64,000 bases of DNA from an uncultured Bacteroides sp. (GTDB lineage: Bacteria > Bacteroidota > Bacteroidia > Bacteroidales > Bacteroidaceae): positions 1 through 64,000 of the forward strand of contig CAAEFE010000116.1 of the NCBI GenBank assembly GCA_900755095.1, read 5' to 3'. The notes beneath the pieces are model-generated. The model was given only the letters and a program-made list of their open reading frames with translations, was not told the origin of the DNA and made no database searches. Made by a program: the position numbers and the translations under genes. Shown here piece by piece: positions 1-8,804 of this stretch (position 1 is its first letter; each line of letters starts with the position of its first letter).

Positions 1-52
1 ACATTCGTTCAGATTCTGTGTAAGGAGTGTACTTCTTTTTTAATTCTTCCAT
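1..52 (-). CDS. 5' end of an unidentified gene (partial)
   Basis: An ATG at 52-50 opens a frame that runs off the left edge and begins MEELKKKYTPYTESERM. The frame is also open upstream of this ATG for about 13 codons after a stop, with no other ATG, so a TTG start at 79 is possible. It follows the efflux permease on the same strand and could be the next gene of that operon. Seventeen residues are too few to name a family. It could also be chance. Confidence 0.4.
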   Translation of the reverse strand, partial: MEELKKKYTPYTESERM

Positions 53-103
53 GTGAATTTCGAATTTGAGAAGTGTCAACTTATTCAGTACACTACATTA
101 TCC

Positions 104-1219
104 TTAGTTATTCTTCCGATAACTAATCACTGCCCAACTATTAAACACTACTGCAAAAAACAACAATACTCCAAACTGTGGCAGTAAATCAAAGAAACCA
201 CTCCCCTTTAAATACACCATTCGCATCACTTCCATAAAATACCTCAAAGGATTGAGCCTAGTAATTAGTTGAGCCCATTCCGGCATACTGCTAATGGGAG
301 TAAACAAACCACTCATCAAAATTACAACCAACAAACAGAACCACATAACAAACATAGACTGTTGCATCGTTGCCGAGTAGTTGGAAATAACAAGTCCGAA
401 ACCGGACATTACCAGAACGAAAAGAACTGCGAAAAAGTAAATCAATAGAAAATGACCGACCGGCACTATGCCATAAATTAACCAGGCTAATATGAAACAT
501 ACAGTCAGCACCACAAAACCAATCAACCAGTAAGGCAAGAGCTTTGCCAAAATAAAGATAAACTTCGGAACCGGCGTCACATTGATTTGCTCAATCGTTC
601 CTACTTCCTTCTCGCTAACTATATTCAATGCAGGCAAGAAACCACAAATCAAAGTTAATAACATGACCATCAATGCCGGAATCATATAGAGTTTATAGTT
701 CAGATTCGGATTAAACAACCCCTGTGTATCAATGCCTATCGAAGGGAAAGCACCGGAGACTGTAGCAGTTGTAGGATATTCCGAACGCAGCTCGGCTGCA
801 TAATCATTAATAATAGAAGATAGATAAGAACTCCCCAGCCCTCCTTTTGTCCCATTCACAGCATTGGCTGCTATCAGTATGTGGGTATCTTCTCCATTCA
901 TCCAATCCCGTTCCAGATGCCGCGGAATTTCCATCACAATATCCGCCGTTCCAATTTCAATATTCCGTAGGCCTTCTTCATACGAAGCCGGCACTTCCAC
1001 CAGACGGAAATAGGTAGAGGCGGCAATCTTATTGACTAAACGTTGTGAAATAGCCGAATGGTCATTATCCACAATATTCAGCTGTATATTCTTGATTTCC
1101 AGATTTACCGCCCAAGGCATCAGCAGCATAATCATGCATGGAAATACAAGAATCAATTTCGGAAGAAACGAATTGCGAAGCAATTGTTTAAACTCTTTTT
1201 CTATCAGGAACTTTATCAT
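104..1219 (-). CDS. ABC-2 type transport permease (YbhR/YhhJ-like)
   Basis: Inner-membrane permease of a drug-efflux type ABC system. One membrane segment lies near the N-terminus (about residues 18-40), followed by a roughly 130-residue soluble periplasmic domain and five hydrophobic segments in the C-terminal half, the standard ABC-2 plan. The cytoplasmic loop with VSEKEVGTIEQINVTPV is a typical ABC-2 signature region and is shared with the neighbouring permease. I prefer the start at 1219 (MIKFLIEKEF), which matches the family N-terminus; an ATG five codons upstream at 1234 is also possible. It is the last clear gene of the minus-strand operon tolC-like, fusion protein, ATPase, permease, permease. 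The two permeases probably form a heterodimer. The substrate is not visible from sequence. Confidence 0.9.
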   Translation of the reverse strand: MIKFLIEKEFKQLLRNSFLPKLILVFPCMIMLLMPWAVNLEIKNIQLNIVDNDHSAISQRLVNKIAASTYFRLVEVPASYEEGLRNIEIGTADIVMEIPRHLERDWMNGEDTHILIAANAVNGTKGGLGSSYLSSIINDYAAELRSEYPTTATVSGAFPSIGIDTQGLFNPNLNYKLYMIPALMVMLLTLICGFLPALNIVSEKEVGTIEQINVTPVPKFIFILAKLLPYWLIGFVVLTVCFILAWLIYGIVPVGHFLLIYFFAVLFVLVMSGFGLVISNYSATMQQSMFVMWFCLLVVILMSGLFTPISSMPEWAQLITRLNPLRYFMEVMRMVYLKGSGFFDLLPQFGVLLFFAVVFNSWAVISYRKNN

Positions 1220-1296
1220 AAATAATTCTTCCATTTATCAATCTGCCCATTAGCACACTGTATAGTATTCATACAGCCAATTGGCATATCGACATA

Positions 1297-2406
1297 TTAT
1301 TCCAATCTATACTTAAATTTCTTGATACTGATCGTAATAAGTACCGTCGCCATCAATAACAAGATACCAATCTCTTTATACACCAATGCAACTGGTACTC
1401 CTTCAATCATCAGTTTACGCACAGCCTGTATATACCAACGTGCCGGAAGTATATCCGAGATCCATTGAAGTATCACCGGCATACTCTCTATAGGGAAAAT
1501 CATGCCCGATAAAAGCATTGTGGGCATCATCAGCATCAATCCGGAAACCAGCATGGCCGCAACCTGTGTACGTGTGACTGATGAAATCAATAAGCCCAAT
1601 GCCAACGATACGAAGATAAACAGCAAAGATACCGTGATTAACCAGAACAAACTTCCTACCACCGGAACATCCAACACAAAGACCGAAAGCAAAAGGATCG
1701 TTATCAGATTGACGAACGACAGCACAAAATAAGGTACAGCCTTTGCCAAAATAATAAATAGCGGCTTCACAGGTGAAACCAATAATACTTCCATCGTGCC
1801 TGTTTCTTTCTCACGAACAATGGAAATCGAGGTCATCATGGCGCAAATCAGCATCAGGATCAAGCCCATCACTCCCGGAACAAAGTTATAAGCACTCTTC
1901 ATCTGCGGGTTGTAGAGCAATTTGATATCAGGAGTCAGGCGGGCAGCCGACATATTCGGGGGAATCATCTCCTGGCCTACCATAGAAACGATTCCTGTCG
2001 CATAATTAACTTGCGAAGTCGACATATTGGGATCTGTTGCATCTACTATCAGCTGTACACGAGCATCACCCGTATAGAGATCATCCGCAAACCGTTCGCT
2101 AAAGACAATCGCCATATCAACTTCATTCTTTAGGAAAGCAGCTTCCATTTCCTGGGGCGAATGAAAACGTGCAGTAACGGTGAAATACTCACTGGCATCC
2201 AAACGATCAATTATTTTTCGCGTTACCACATCATTAGAAGGATCGAGCACCGCCAACCGAACATTCTTCACTTCCGTGCTGATAGCAAAACCGAATAGAA
2301 TAATTTGCACGACAGGCATCCCCAACAAAATCAGCATGGTTCGCCGGTCACGGAAAATATGATAAAACTCTTTCTTTATAAAAGCTATAAACTGTCTCAT
2401 AATCAA
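1297..2406 (-). CDS. ABC-2 type transport permease (YbhS-like)
   Basis: Second inner-membrane permease of the efflux system, paralogous to the downstream one. The plan is the same: an N-terminal membrane helix after a basic stretch (FIKKEFYHIFRDRRT), a large periplasmic loop, then five helices. The loop IVREKETGTMEVLLVSPV corresponds to VSEKEVGTIEQINVTPV in the partner. The start ATG overlaps the stop of the ATPase gene by 4 bp, which suggests translational coupling; a second ATG two codons in (2400) is an alternative start. The gap to the next permease is 77-90 bp. In related Ybh/Yhi systems the paired permeases work with one double-ATPase subunit and a HlyD-type protein, and that arrangement is present here. 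Confidence 0.92.
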   Translation of the reverse strand: MIMRQFIAFIKKEFYHIFRDRRTMLILLGMPVVQIILFGFAISTEVKNVRLAVLDPSNDVVTRKIIDRLDASEYFTVTARFHSPQEMEAAFLKNEVDMAIVFSERFADDLYTGDARVQLIVDATDPNMSTSQVNYATGIVSMVGQEMIPPNMSAARLTPDIKLLYNPQMKSAYNFVPGVMGLILMLICAMMTSISIVREKETGTMEVLLVSPVKPLFIILAKAVPYFVLSFVNLITILLLSVFVLDVPVVGSLFWLITVSLLFIFVSLALGLLISSVTRTQVAAMLVSGLMLMMPTMLLSGMIFPIESMPVILQWISDILPARWYIQAVRKLMIEGVPVALVYKEIGILLLMATVLITISIKKFKYRLE

Positions 2407-3872
2407 TCTGCTTTGCGCACCGCACCGCGGGCTAATTTCTGAAAAACGTCATCCATCGTTTCCGCACTGAATTGTTGTTTCAGACGGGCAGGTGTATCAA
2501 GTGCTTTTATCTGACCGTCCACCATGATAGATATCCGGTTGCAATATTCTGCTTCATCCATATAATGGGTAGTGACAAACACGGTAATACCCTGATCGGC
2601 TGCCTGATAGATCAATTCCCAGAACTGTCTTCTCGTAGCAGGATCTACTCCACCGGTCGGCTCATCCAGAAAAACGATTCTCGGTTCATGGAATATTGAT
2701 ACTGAAAAAGCCAATTTCTGTTTCCATCCCACCGGAAGGCTCTTCACCAGAGTATCCCGTTCGGCAGTAAGCCCCAAACGATCCAACAATTCTTCTGTCT
2801 TCCGTTCTATCTCTTGTTCCTTCATGCCATAAATTCCGGCAAACAGACGGATATTCTCCCACACTTTCAGGTCTTCATATAGCGAAAACTTTTGGCTCAT
2901 ATATCCGATATGTTTCTTAACTTGTTCGGCCTCCCGGTAAATATCATATCCTGCCACCTTCCCGATGCCTGATGTCGGTTTACTTAATCCGCAAAGCATA
3001 CGCATAGCTGTCGTCTTTCCTGCTCCATTAGCACCCAGAAAGCCAAATATCTCGCCCCGGTTCACCAGAAAGGAGATATGATCTACTGCGGTAAAATCTC
3101 CAAAACACTTTGTCAACTGTTCCACTTCAATGACCGGAGCTACTTCATGCTTCACTTCCTCCCGTTCCAAGGAAGGAGGGCAAAGGATAGACGCAAATTG
3201 ATGAAGAATACGTTCGGGAGTATCAATGCCATGAATCTGTCCATGATTGATGAAAGCAATCCGGTCACATTGCCGGGCCTCATCCATGATGGGAGTAGAA
3301 ACAACAATGGTAATCCCCTGTTCCCGTAAGTTTCGGAGCATTTGCCAGAATTCCTTACGCGACACGGGGTCTACTCCGGTAGTGGGTTCATCCAGAAATA
3401 AAATATCCGGTTTATGAATCAAAGCGCAGCTCAATGCCAGTTTCTGCTTCATACCACCTGACAAAGCCCCTGCCCTTCTTTTCCTGAACGGTTCTATCTG
3501 TTGGTAGATATCTTTAATTAAATCATAATTCTCCTGAACTGTCGTATGGAACACGGTAGCAAAAAACTCCAGATTCTCTTCTACCGAAAGATCCTGGTAA
3601 AGTGAAAAACGACCGGGCATATATCCCACTTTCGTACGAATCTGTTTATAATCCGTTACCACATCCAGCCCGGCAACCATGGCCGTTCCTTTATCCGCCA
3701 GCAACAAAGTAGTCAGAATACGGAATAAGGAACTCTTACCGGCACCATCAGGCCCTATCAGACCAAAGATTTCTCCCCGTTCCACAACGAAAGAAACTTC
3801 TTTCAGCGCCTCCACTGTTCCATAGTTCTTGCCGACTTCTTTCACAACCACTATGGGTTCTCCCTTTTCCAT
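2403..3872 (-). CDS. ABC transporter ATP-binding protein, two fused nucleotide-binding domains
   Basis: 489 residues hold two complete ABC ATPase domains in tandem, the YbhF/YhiH architecture. Domain 1 has Walker A GPDGAGKSS at about residues 40-48, signature LSGGMKQ and Walker B LFLDEPTTGVDP. Domain 2 (from about 245) has Walker A GANGAGKTT, a modified signature LPVGWKQ and Walker B VFLDEPTGGVDP. The altered second signature is, as far as I recall, common in this subfamily and does not suggest a dead site. It should power the two downstream permeases. The C-terminal coding end overlaps the first permease by 4 bp. Upstream, a 24-bp gap of A/T heptamers separates it from the fusion-protein gene. 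Confidence 0.95.
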   Translation of the reverse strand: MEKGEPIVVVKEVGKNYGTVEALKEVSFVVERGEIFGLIGPDGAGKSSLFRILTTLLLADKGTAMVAGLDVVTDYKQIRTKVGYMPGRFSLYQDLSVEENLEFFATVFHTTVQENYDLIKDIYQQIEPFRKRRAGALSGGMKQKLALSCALIHKPDILFLDEPTTGVDPVSRKEFWQMLRNLREQGITIVVSTPIMDEARQCDRIAFINHGQIHGIDTPERILHQFASILCPPSLEREEVKHEVAPVIEVEQLTKCFGDFTAVDHISFLVNRGEIFGFLGANGAGKTTAMRMLCGLSKPTSGIGKVAGYDIYREAEQVKKHIGYMSQKFSLYEDLKVWENIRLFAGIYGMKEQEIERKTEELLDRLGLTAERDTLVKSLPVGWKQKLAFSVSIFHEPRIVFLDEPTGGVDPATRRQFWELIYQAADQGITVFVTTHYMDEAEYCNRISIMVDGQIKALDTPARLKQQFSAETMDDVFQKLARGAVRKAD

Positions 3873-3896
3873 CTCCTCTCCTTTAATTTTTAATCA

Positions 3897-4802
3897 TTAA
3901 TTTTTCAATGTCACTCCTCCGTACATACCAATCTTCAATGCTCCGTCATTCTTCACGGCAATTTTCACTGCATATACCAGATTAGCACGTTCGTTTTTCG
4001 TCAAAATCGTTTTGGGAGTGAACTCCGAACGGTCGGAAATCCAGGTCACTACCCCCGGATAAGCTTTCTGCTCCGAGTTTCCATAATCAGCATACACAGT
4101 TACCTCATCTCCCAGTTTCACTTGCGACAACTGTTCGGAGGTAATGTAAGCCCTCAAATACATGCGATCCACTTCAGCCACTTTAAACAGCGGTTTACCT
4201 ATCGCCGCCAATTCACCGGCTTCTGCATATTTTGCCAATACGGTACCTTCAATAGGCGACTGGACATGACATTTAGCTAATTGATCCTCCATCTGTGCAA
4301 CTTGTATGGCAACCGAATTTCCTTGTTCTATCAGGCTGTTCGTACTATTCTGCAATGACGATTCCTGTGCGACAAGCTGCCTTTCAAGCAATTTGACTTG
4401 TGCGTCCCAGTCGTCCAACTGTTTCTGATTCGCCGCTCCAGCGGCAAGCAGGTTTTCCACGCGTTTCTTTTCACGTTCTGCTGTTGCTATTTGCTGTTTG
4501 GTAGCAGCTATCTGTTTAGCAAGATCCGGACGTTGGCTTTCCACTGATTTCATACTGGCCTCCAGTTGTAATTTCTTCAAATACAATTGCACCGTATCCA
4601 CCAGCCCAATCTCCTCACCTGCTTTCAGTCTTGTTCCCTCTTCTACCTCCAGTCGCAACAGCTTTCCGGCAGCTTCGGCAGAGACTATCACTTCCGTGGC
4701 TTCAAACGTGCCGGTTGCATCATAGCCGGGTATTCCCTTACCACAAGCAGCCAACATAATCAATGCCACTCCATACATTCCTATCTTTGTCATTCGTTCC
4801 AT
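3897..4802 (-). CDS. HlyD-family membrane fusion protein, predicted lipoprotein
   Basis: Periplasmic adaptor linking the ABC permeases to the outer-membrane channel. From the ATG at 4802 the product begins MERMTKIGMYGVALIMLAAC, a lipoprotein signal with lipobox LAAC, followed by a biotinyl/lipoyl-like half (EATEVIVSAEAAGKLLRLEV), a long coiled-coil hairpin (about residues 70-170, rich in Q/E/K) and the second lipoyl half (VQSPIEGTVLAKYAEAGELA), then a beta-barrel domain. An upstream ATG at 4826 would overlap the tolC-like stop by 8 bp and add eight residues before the signal. The downstream start gives the cleaner signal peptide. Co-directional with the whole efflux operon. Confidence 0.92.
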   Translation of the reverse strand: MERMTKIGMYGVALIMLAACGKGIPGYDATGTFEATEVIVSAEAAGKLLRLEVEEGTRLKAGEEIGLVDTVQLYLKKLQLEASMKSVESQRPDLAKQIAATKQQIATAEREKKRVENLLAAGAANQKQLDDWDAQVKLLERQLVAQESSLQNSTNSLIEQGNSVAIQVAQMEDQLAKCHVQSPIEGTVLAKYAEAGELAAIGKPLFKVAEVDRMYLRAYITSEQLSQVKLGDEVTVYADYGNSEQKAYPGVVTWISDRSEFTPKTILTKNERANLVYAVKIAVKNDGALKIGMYGGVTLKN

Positions 4803-4818
4803 ATCTAAAGAAGTTATA

Positions 4819-6078
4819 TTAATCATTCGTAGTATATTTCAATTGATAAATTCCCATTAACCGTTGAATTTCATGCAGCGCTTTCGACTGACGTGCCAAA
4901 CTCTCATTGGTCAATTCCCGAAGCATCTCGGTCACCGTCAATGTTCCATTCGCCACTTTGGCCTCTGCCGATTTGCGAATATTGGTACGCAAACGGATAA
5001 TCTCATCATCATCCTGCATTTGCTTTTCCAATGATTGGATGGCCTGATCTTGTTGTGTCATCTCCAATCTTGTATTAAACAGAAACACATCCCGGTTATT
5101 ATCCAATTGCCGGCGTTTATTTTCAATTACCTTCCGGTCATTCTTCAAGGTATACAAACTACCAAAATTCCATGAAAGGCGAACACCCGCAATATAGTAG
5201 GGAGAAAATTCATTTTTCAGCATATTCAATCCGGGGTTTCCATAAGCTCCCTGCACGAATAATCCGAACTGTGGAAGATGACGCACATTCAAAGCTTTCT
5301 CCTGTACTTGCAATCCTACTCCTTGCGCATTGAACAAAGATAATTCCGGACGACGAATCTCACCGACAGCCGAAATGTCATCTTGAGGAACAGGTTTCTC
5401 CAAAACCGTTTCCTGCGACAATTTCTCTCCTACCAAAAGTGAAAGCATCTTCAAATACGCCATACGCGATGAAACCAGTTCAACTCTTTTCTGCTTTGTG
5501 TTCAACTGCTCCACTTTCACAGCATCCAAATCGGCCTGATTGGCAATGCCATTTTCTACGTAAGCAGTAATCTGGCGATAATTTCTCTCCAGTTCATCTT
5601 GCAACAATGCATTCTGTTTCAGTTGCTCGTCCAACAAAAGAATCCCAAAATAAAGGTCATTTACACGACTATTTAGCGCATACATATCCACATTCAGTTT
5701 TTCTTTCTCTATCTCCGCTTCCGCAGTCGTTTGTTTCTTCTGCATCCGGATTCCTCCACCATCCCAGATTTTCTGTTGTAACTCCAACATCACCTGATAC
5801 TGATCTTTCGGCACTCCTTTCAAATCCACTCCGGGAAGCTTCACCGGAATTTCCGTTACCTCACTCTGATAAGAAGCTTTAGCCGAAAGGGCAAACTGTG
5901 GCAAATATCCTTTTGCCGCATTCTCAAGATTATATTCCTTTGTTTTCTCCACCAAGCCATACTGATGTACCAACGGATAATTTTCCTGCGTCTTCCGTTG
6001 ACATTCTTCCAACGTTATCTGCGCATTTATTCCCGATACAAACAATAAAAAGGAGAAACTGAAAACCATTCTTTTCAT
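4819..6078 (-). CDS. TolC-family outer membrane efflux protein
   Basis: Outer-membrane channel of the tripartite efflux system. The open frame extends to 6258, but the start at 6078 gives MKRMVFSFSFLLFVSGINAQ, a clean signal peptide; the longer frame would read through the promoter region. After the signal come ITLEECQRKTQENYPLV, typical of the outer membrane efflux family, then two repeats of long helices (for example TAEAEIEKEKLNVDMYALNS and the QQDQAIQSLEKQMQDDDEII stretch) and short beta segments. 419 residues is normal for the family. It is the first gene of the operon and lies 161 bp from the divergent AraC-type regulator, so it is the likely direct target of that regulator. Confidence 0.92.
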   Translation of the reverse strand: MKRMVFSFSFLLFVSGINAQITLEECQRKTQENYPLVHQYGLVEKTKEYNLENAAKGYLPQFALSAKASYQSEVTEIPVKLPGVDLKGVPKDQYQVMLELQQKIWDGGGIRMQKKQTTAEAEIEKEKLNVDMYALNSRVNDLYFGILLLDEQLKQNALLQDELERNYRQITAYVENGIANQADLDAVKVEQLNTKQKRVELVSSRMAYLKMLSLLVGEKLSQETVLEKPVPQDDISAVGEIRRPELSLFNAQGVGLQVQEKALNVRHLPQFGLFVQGAYGNPGLNMLKNEFSPYYIAGVRLSWNFGSLYTLKNDRKVIENKRRQLDNNRDVFLFNTRLEMTQQDQAIQSLEKQMQDDDEIIRLRTNIRKSAEAKVANGTLTVTEMLRELTNESLARQSKALHEIQRLMGIYQLKYTTND

Positions 6079-6108
6079 ACACATCATTTCTTTAATTTCT
6101 TCAAAAGA

Positions 6109-6131
6109 CAAAGATAGAGGTTTCAAAGATA
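6109..6131 (-). promoter_or_regulatory. Candidate -7 boxes for the efflux operon
   Basis: Two copies of TATCTTTG (minus strand; 6131-6124 and 6116-6109) match the Bacteroides -7 consensus TAnnTTTG, 31-53 bp upstream of the tolC-like start. No TTTG sits at the expected -33 position of either, which suits a promoter that needs an activator. Confidence 0.55.
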
Positions 6132-6139
6132 CGTTCACA

Positions 6140-6171
6140 TTCCGATAGTTAGTAAAAATGTTCCAATAGTT
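6140..6171. promoter_or_regulatory. Candidate AraC-type operator (direct repeat)
   Basis: TTCCGATAGTT at 6140-6150 and TTCCAATAGTT at 6161-6171 are direct repeats differing at one position, with a start-to-start distance of 21 bp, two helical turns. AraC-family proteins typically bind such paired direct repeats. The pair lies immediately upstream of the efflux operon -7 box and about 40-70 bp before the regulator's own -7 box. Assignment as an operator is inference. Confidence 0.5.
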
Positions 6172-6212
6172 CGATAAAGAGAAAGAATAAAAGGCTATTT
6201 GCTGATTTTTAT

Positions 6213-6220
6213 TATCTTTG
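6213..6220 (+). promoter_or_regulatory. -7 box of the AraC-type regulator
   Basis: TATCTTTG matches TAnnTTTG and lies 20 bp before the start codon at 6240, leaving a short leader. A TTTG at 6198-6201 is too close to serve as a standard -33 element. Confidence 0.55.
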
Positions 6221-6239
6221 GCGGAAAAAACAGATAAAG

Positions 6240-7136
6240 ATGGAAAAGAAAATACCATTAAATATAGGTCTCGAAATCTTAGAAAATCCGGATATCGTCC
6301 GATTTAACGAATTTCGTTTCATATCTCCGCATTTCGGATTCGTAAACAGCTTCGCCAAAATAGAATCCAATCTTATCACAATAGATCAACCTTATCGTAT
6401 CAAAGAGGGACGTATCGCAGTTATCAAACAGGGATATGCACGCGTATTAATCAACCTGATAGAAGAAACTTTTCAGCCGGACAAGCTACTATTAATTGTT
6501 CCGAATTCCATTCTTCAGATTATAGAAGTCTCTCCGGATTTTGATATGCAGATGGTAGGCATGGACGCAGAATTTCTTTCTATAGCCGGAAAAGACAATT
6601 TCTTCACTCATCTTTCACAGTTACAGAAAAACCTCATATTATCTCTGACCTCACATGAATACGGCTTGTTTAAGAGCTACTTTGCTTTAATATGGAATAT
6701 ATTACAAGAACCAACGTTCCGACGGGAAGCTATTCAATATCTACTAATCAGTCTTTTGTGCAATATAGAGTATCTTGTCAAAAACAACAATCAAAAAGAA
6801 CAGAGTTGTCAGACACATCAGGAAGAGATTTTCCAGCGTTTCATTTCTTTAGTCAATGCTTATAGTAAGAGAGAACGTAATGTTAGTTTTTATGCGGATA
6901 AGCTATGTCTCACTCCTCGTTATCTTAATACTATCATCCGCCAAACCAGTCAACAAACAGTAATGGACTGGATAAACCAGTCCATTATATTAGAAGCTAA
7001 AGTATTGCTAAAACATAGCAATCTGCTTGTTTATCAAATTTCTGATGAGTTGAACTTCCCTAATCCTTCTTTTTTCTCGAAGTTCTTTAAGCGAATGACA
7101 GGAATGACACCACATGAATATCAATTCTCGAAATAA
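6240..7136 (+). CDS. AraC-family transcriptional regulator
   Basis: 298 residues: an N-terminal cupin-like ligand/dimerisation region (to about 170) and a C-terminal AraC helix-turn-helix pair (about 190-298). The DNA-binding end has CLTPRYLNTIIRQTSQQTV for the first HTH and ISDELNFPNPSFFSKFFKR followed by MTGMTPHEYQ, the canonical AraC signature. It is divergent from the efflux operon, with a paired direct repeat between them, so regulation of the efflux operon is the likely role. The ligand is unknown. The last codons lie inside a palindrome shared with the convergent manC. Confidence 0.9.
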   Translation: MEKKIPLNIGLEILENPDIVRFNEFRFISPHFGFVNSFAKIESNLITIDQPYRIKEGRIAVIKQGYARVLINLIEETFQPDKLLLIVPNSILQIIEVSPDFDMQMVGMDAEFLSIAGKDNFFTHLSQLQKNLILSLTSHEYGLFKSYFALIWNILQEPTFRREAIQYLLISLLCNIEYLVKNNNQKEQSCQTHQEEIFQRFISLVNAYSKRERNVSFYADKLCLTPRYLNTIIRQTSQQTVMDWINQSIILEAKVLLKHSNLLVYQISDELNFPNPSFFSKFFKRMTGMTPHEYQFSK

Positions 7137-7153
7137 AATTTATTTCGAGAATT
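7123..7153. terminator. 31-bp palindrome spanning both stop codons, probable bidirectional terminator
   Basis: AATTCTCGAAATAAA (7123-7137) and TTTATTTCGAGAATT (7139-7153) are a perfect 15-bp inverted repeat around one central base. It contains the TAA of the AraC-type gene (7134-7136) and the TAA of manC (7142-7140), so both proteins end in the same residues, FSK. The arms end in A/T runs on each strand, as in a bidirectional terminator. Confidence 0.7.
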
Positions 7154-8186
7154 CCTTAATTCTTTGCTCTTCTTCCAATTTGCAGATCAATAATGTGTTA
7201 TCTTTCTCTGCAATGATATATCCATCCAAGCCTTGAATGACTACTCGTTTTTCTTCGCTGGCATGCACAATACAATTTTTGCTTTCGTACAAACGGATAT
7301 CGGTTCCTACGGTTGCATTTCCAGACTTATCCTGTGGAAGCAAACCGCGAAGTGCTCCCCATGTACCCAGATCTGACCAGCCAAAAGAAGCGGGAAGTAC
7401 ATAAATCTCCTGTGCTTTCTCCATCACTGCATAGTCGATAGAAATGCTTTCGCAAGTAGGGAATAACTTCTTGATTGTTTCATTTTCTTTCTCTGTATAG
7501 AAATCGGGGAAAATGCGATCGAAAATTTGTGCGATGCCCGGAGCATATACACGCATCACGGAAGTAATAGTACGCACATTCCATACAAAGATTCCCGCAT
7601 TCCAGAAGAAATTGCCTTCTGCCAGATACTTTTCGGCAGTCTCTTTATCCGGTTTTTCCTTAAATGCATCTACGGTGTAAATTTCTTTATCTGTCTGGAG
7701 CTGATCGGCAGCAGCAATATATCCGTATCCGGTTTCCGGACGAGTTGGCCGGATACCTATCGTTACAATGGCGCTGCCATCATCTGTGAAACGAAGGGCT
7801 TTCTCCATCACTCTACGGAATTCTCCCGTATCAATGACTAATGCATCCGAAGGAGTTACTACAATGTTAGCATTCGGATGTTTTTTCTTGATCTTCCAGC
7901 AAGCAAAAGCAATGCAGGGCGCAGTATTGCGCGCACAAGGCTCCGCCAAAATATTACTTTCCGGAATTTCCGGCAACTGCTCCCGAACAATATCAATGTA
8001 TTTTTCAGAAGTTACGACCCACATATTTTCCCTAGGGCAAACACCGTCGAAACGGTCTGCCGTCAACTGAATCAGCGACCGGCCACATCCCATTACATCA
8101 ATAAATTGTTTAGGACATTCCGGAGTGCTCATCGGCCAAAAGCGGCTCCCTATGCCACCAGCCATTATTACAACATGATTATCCAT
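7140..8186 (-). CDS. manC: Mannose-1-phosphate guanylyltransferase
   Basis: Makes GDP-mannose from mannose 1-phosphate and GTP in the cytoplasm, feeding capsule, O-glycan and GDP-fucose synthesis. Starting at 8186 the product opens MDNHVVIMAGGIGSRFWPMS, the nucleotidyltransferase signature loop. Further motifs include EPCARNTAPCIA and FKEKPDKETAEKYL, which holds the conserved EKP. The open frame extends 16 codons upstream to 8234, but the nucleotide-binding strand is expected at the very N-terminus, so the internal ATG is preferred. 348 residues indicates the single-domain form without the isomerase half. Convergent with the AraC-type gene three bases away. Confidence 0.88.
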   Translation of the reverse strand: MDNHVVIMAGGIGSRFWPMSTPECPKQFIDVMGCGRSLIQLTADRFDGVCPRENMWVVTSEKYIDIVREQLPEIPESNILAEPCARNTAPCIAFACWKIKKKHPNANIVVTPSDALVIDTGEFRRVMEKALRFTDDGSAIVTIGIRPTRPETGYGYIAAADQLQTDKEIYTVDAFKEKPDKETAEKYLAEGNFFWNAGIFVWNVRTITSVMRVYAPGIAQIFDRIFPDFYTEKENETIKKLFPTCESISIDYAVMEKAQEIYVLPASFGWSDLGTWGALRGLLPQDKSGNATVGTDIRLYESKNCIVHASEEKRVVIQGLDGYIIAEKDNTLLICKLEEEQRIKEFSK

Positions 8187-8359
8187 ACCTGTTATTCTCC
8201 TGTTAAAAAAATATTCTTTGAAATAGGTGTGCAAGGTACTTCAAAATGTCCAAATCTACAAGAAAAACAGAACACTTTTGTCATAATTCGGTAGAATCTA
8301 GCATCCTGGCAGCCCCCTCTTCCACTTTTGTCTGCCTTCCTCTGCTTTTCTGATTCACA

Positions 8360-8707
8360 TTACTTCTCCGGTTTCCAACTGAAATGCAGGCTTTCGGTTC
8401 GTGCCTTCATTGCTAATATTCGCAATTCTTCCACTTTTTGAGGATTCTCTTTCAATAAATCATGTTGCTCCCCTATGTCATCCGGAAGATAATATAACTC
8501 TTCTTTCAACTTTTCCGGTTTCGACATATTTAATCGAACCAGTTTCCACCCATCTTTCAGAATCGACTGCTTTCCTCCCTGTTCATAAAACTCATAGTAT
8601 ATATATTCATGGCTACGAGATACTTCACCGTTTCCTGTCAACAAAGGCAAATAAGAGATACCATCAATCCCTTTCACCATATCAGCTCCGACAAGTTCGG
8701 TTACAGT
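8360..8707 (-). pseudogene. Remnant of a sulfatase gene (C-terminal part only)
   Basis: From about 8707 the translation reads TVTELVGADMVKGIDGISYL and continues through YIYYEFYEQGGKQSILKDGW to the stop. This is the C-terminal region of family S1 sulfatases: the segment after the 'time to die' helix, the E-phi-Y-W-E-F strand and the KLVR / ELYYLPDDIGEQHDLL end. The N-terminal two thirds, with the Cys/Ser that becomes formylglycine, is absent; upstream lies the carB terminator hairpin. The frame can be extended to an ATG at 8761, but those residues (GLCCCR...) come from the terminator and are not sulfatase-like. I read this as a deletion relic. Confidence 0.7.
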
Positions 8708-8718
8708 CCTACAACAAC

Positions 8719-8750
8719 AAAGGCCGCTCCCGAATAACAGGAACGGCCTT
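8719..8750 (-). terminator. Terminator after carB
   Basis: On the minus strand AAGGCCGTTCC pairs imperfectly with GGGAGCGGCCTT across an 8-base loop, followed by TTGTTGTTG. It lies 55-86 bp past the carB stop and should end the glmS-purF-carA-carB transcript. Confidence 0.65.
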
Positions 8751-8804
8751 ACCATTTTCATTTCAATGTGATGTCAGCCTCTTTTCAAAAAGATGACATT
8801 CTGC

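Noticed and set aside
8708-8761. N-terminal extension of the sulfatase remnant (from ATG at 8761)
   Set aside because: These codons lie in the carB terminator and do not resemble any sulfatase segment.
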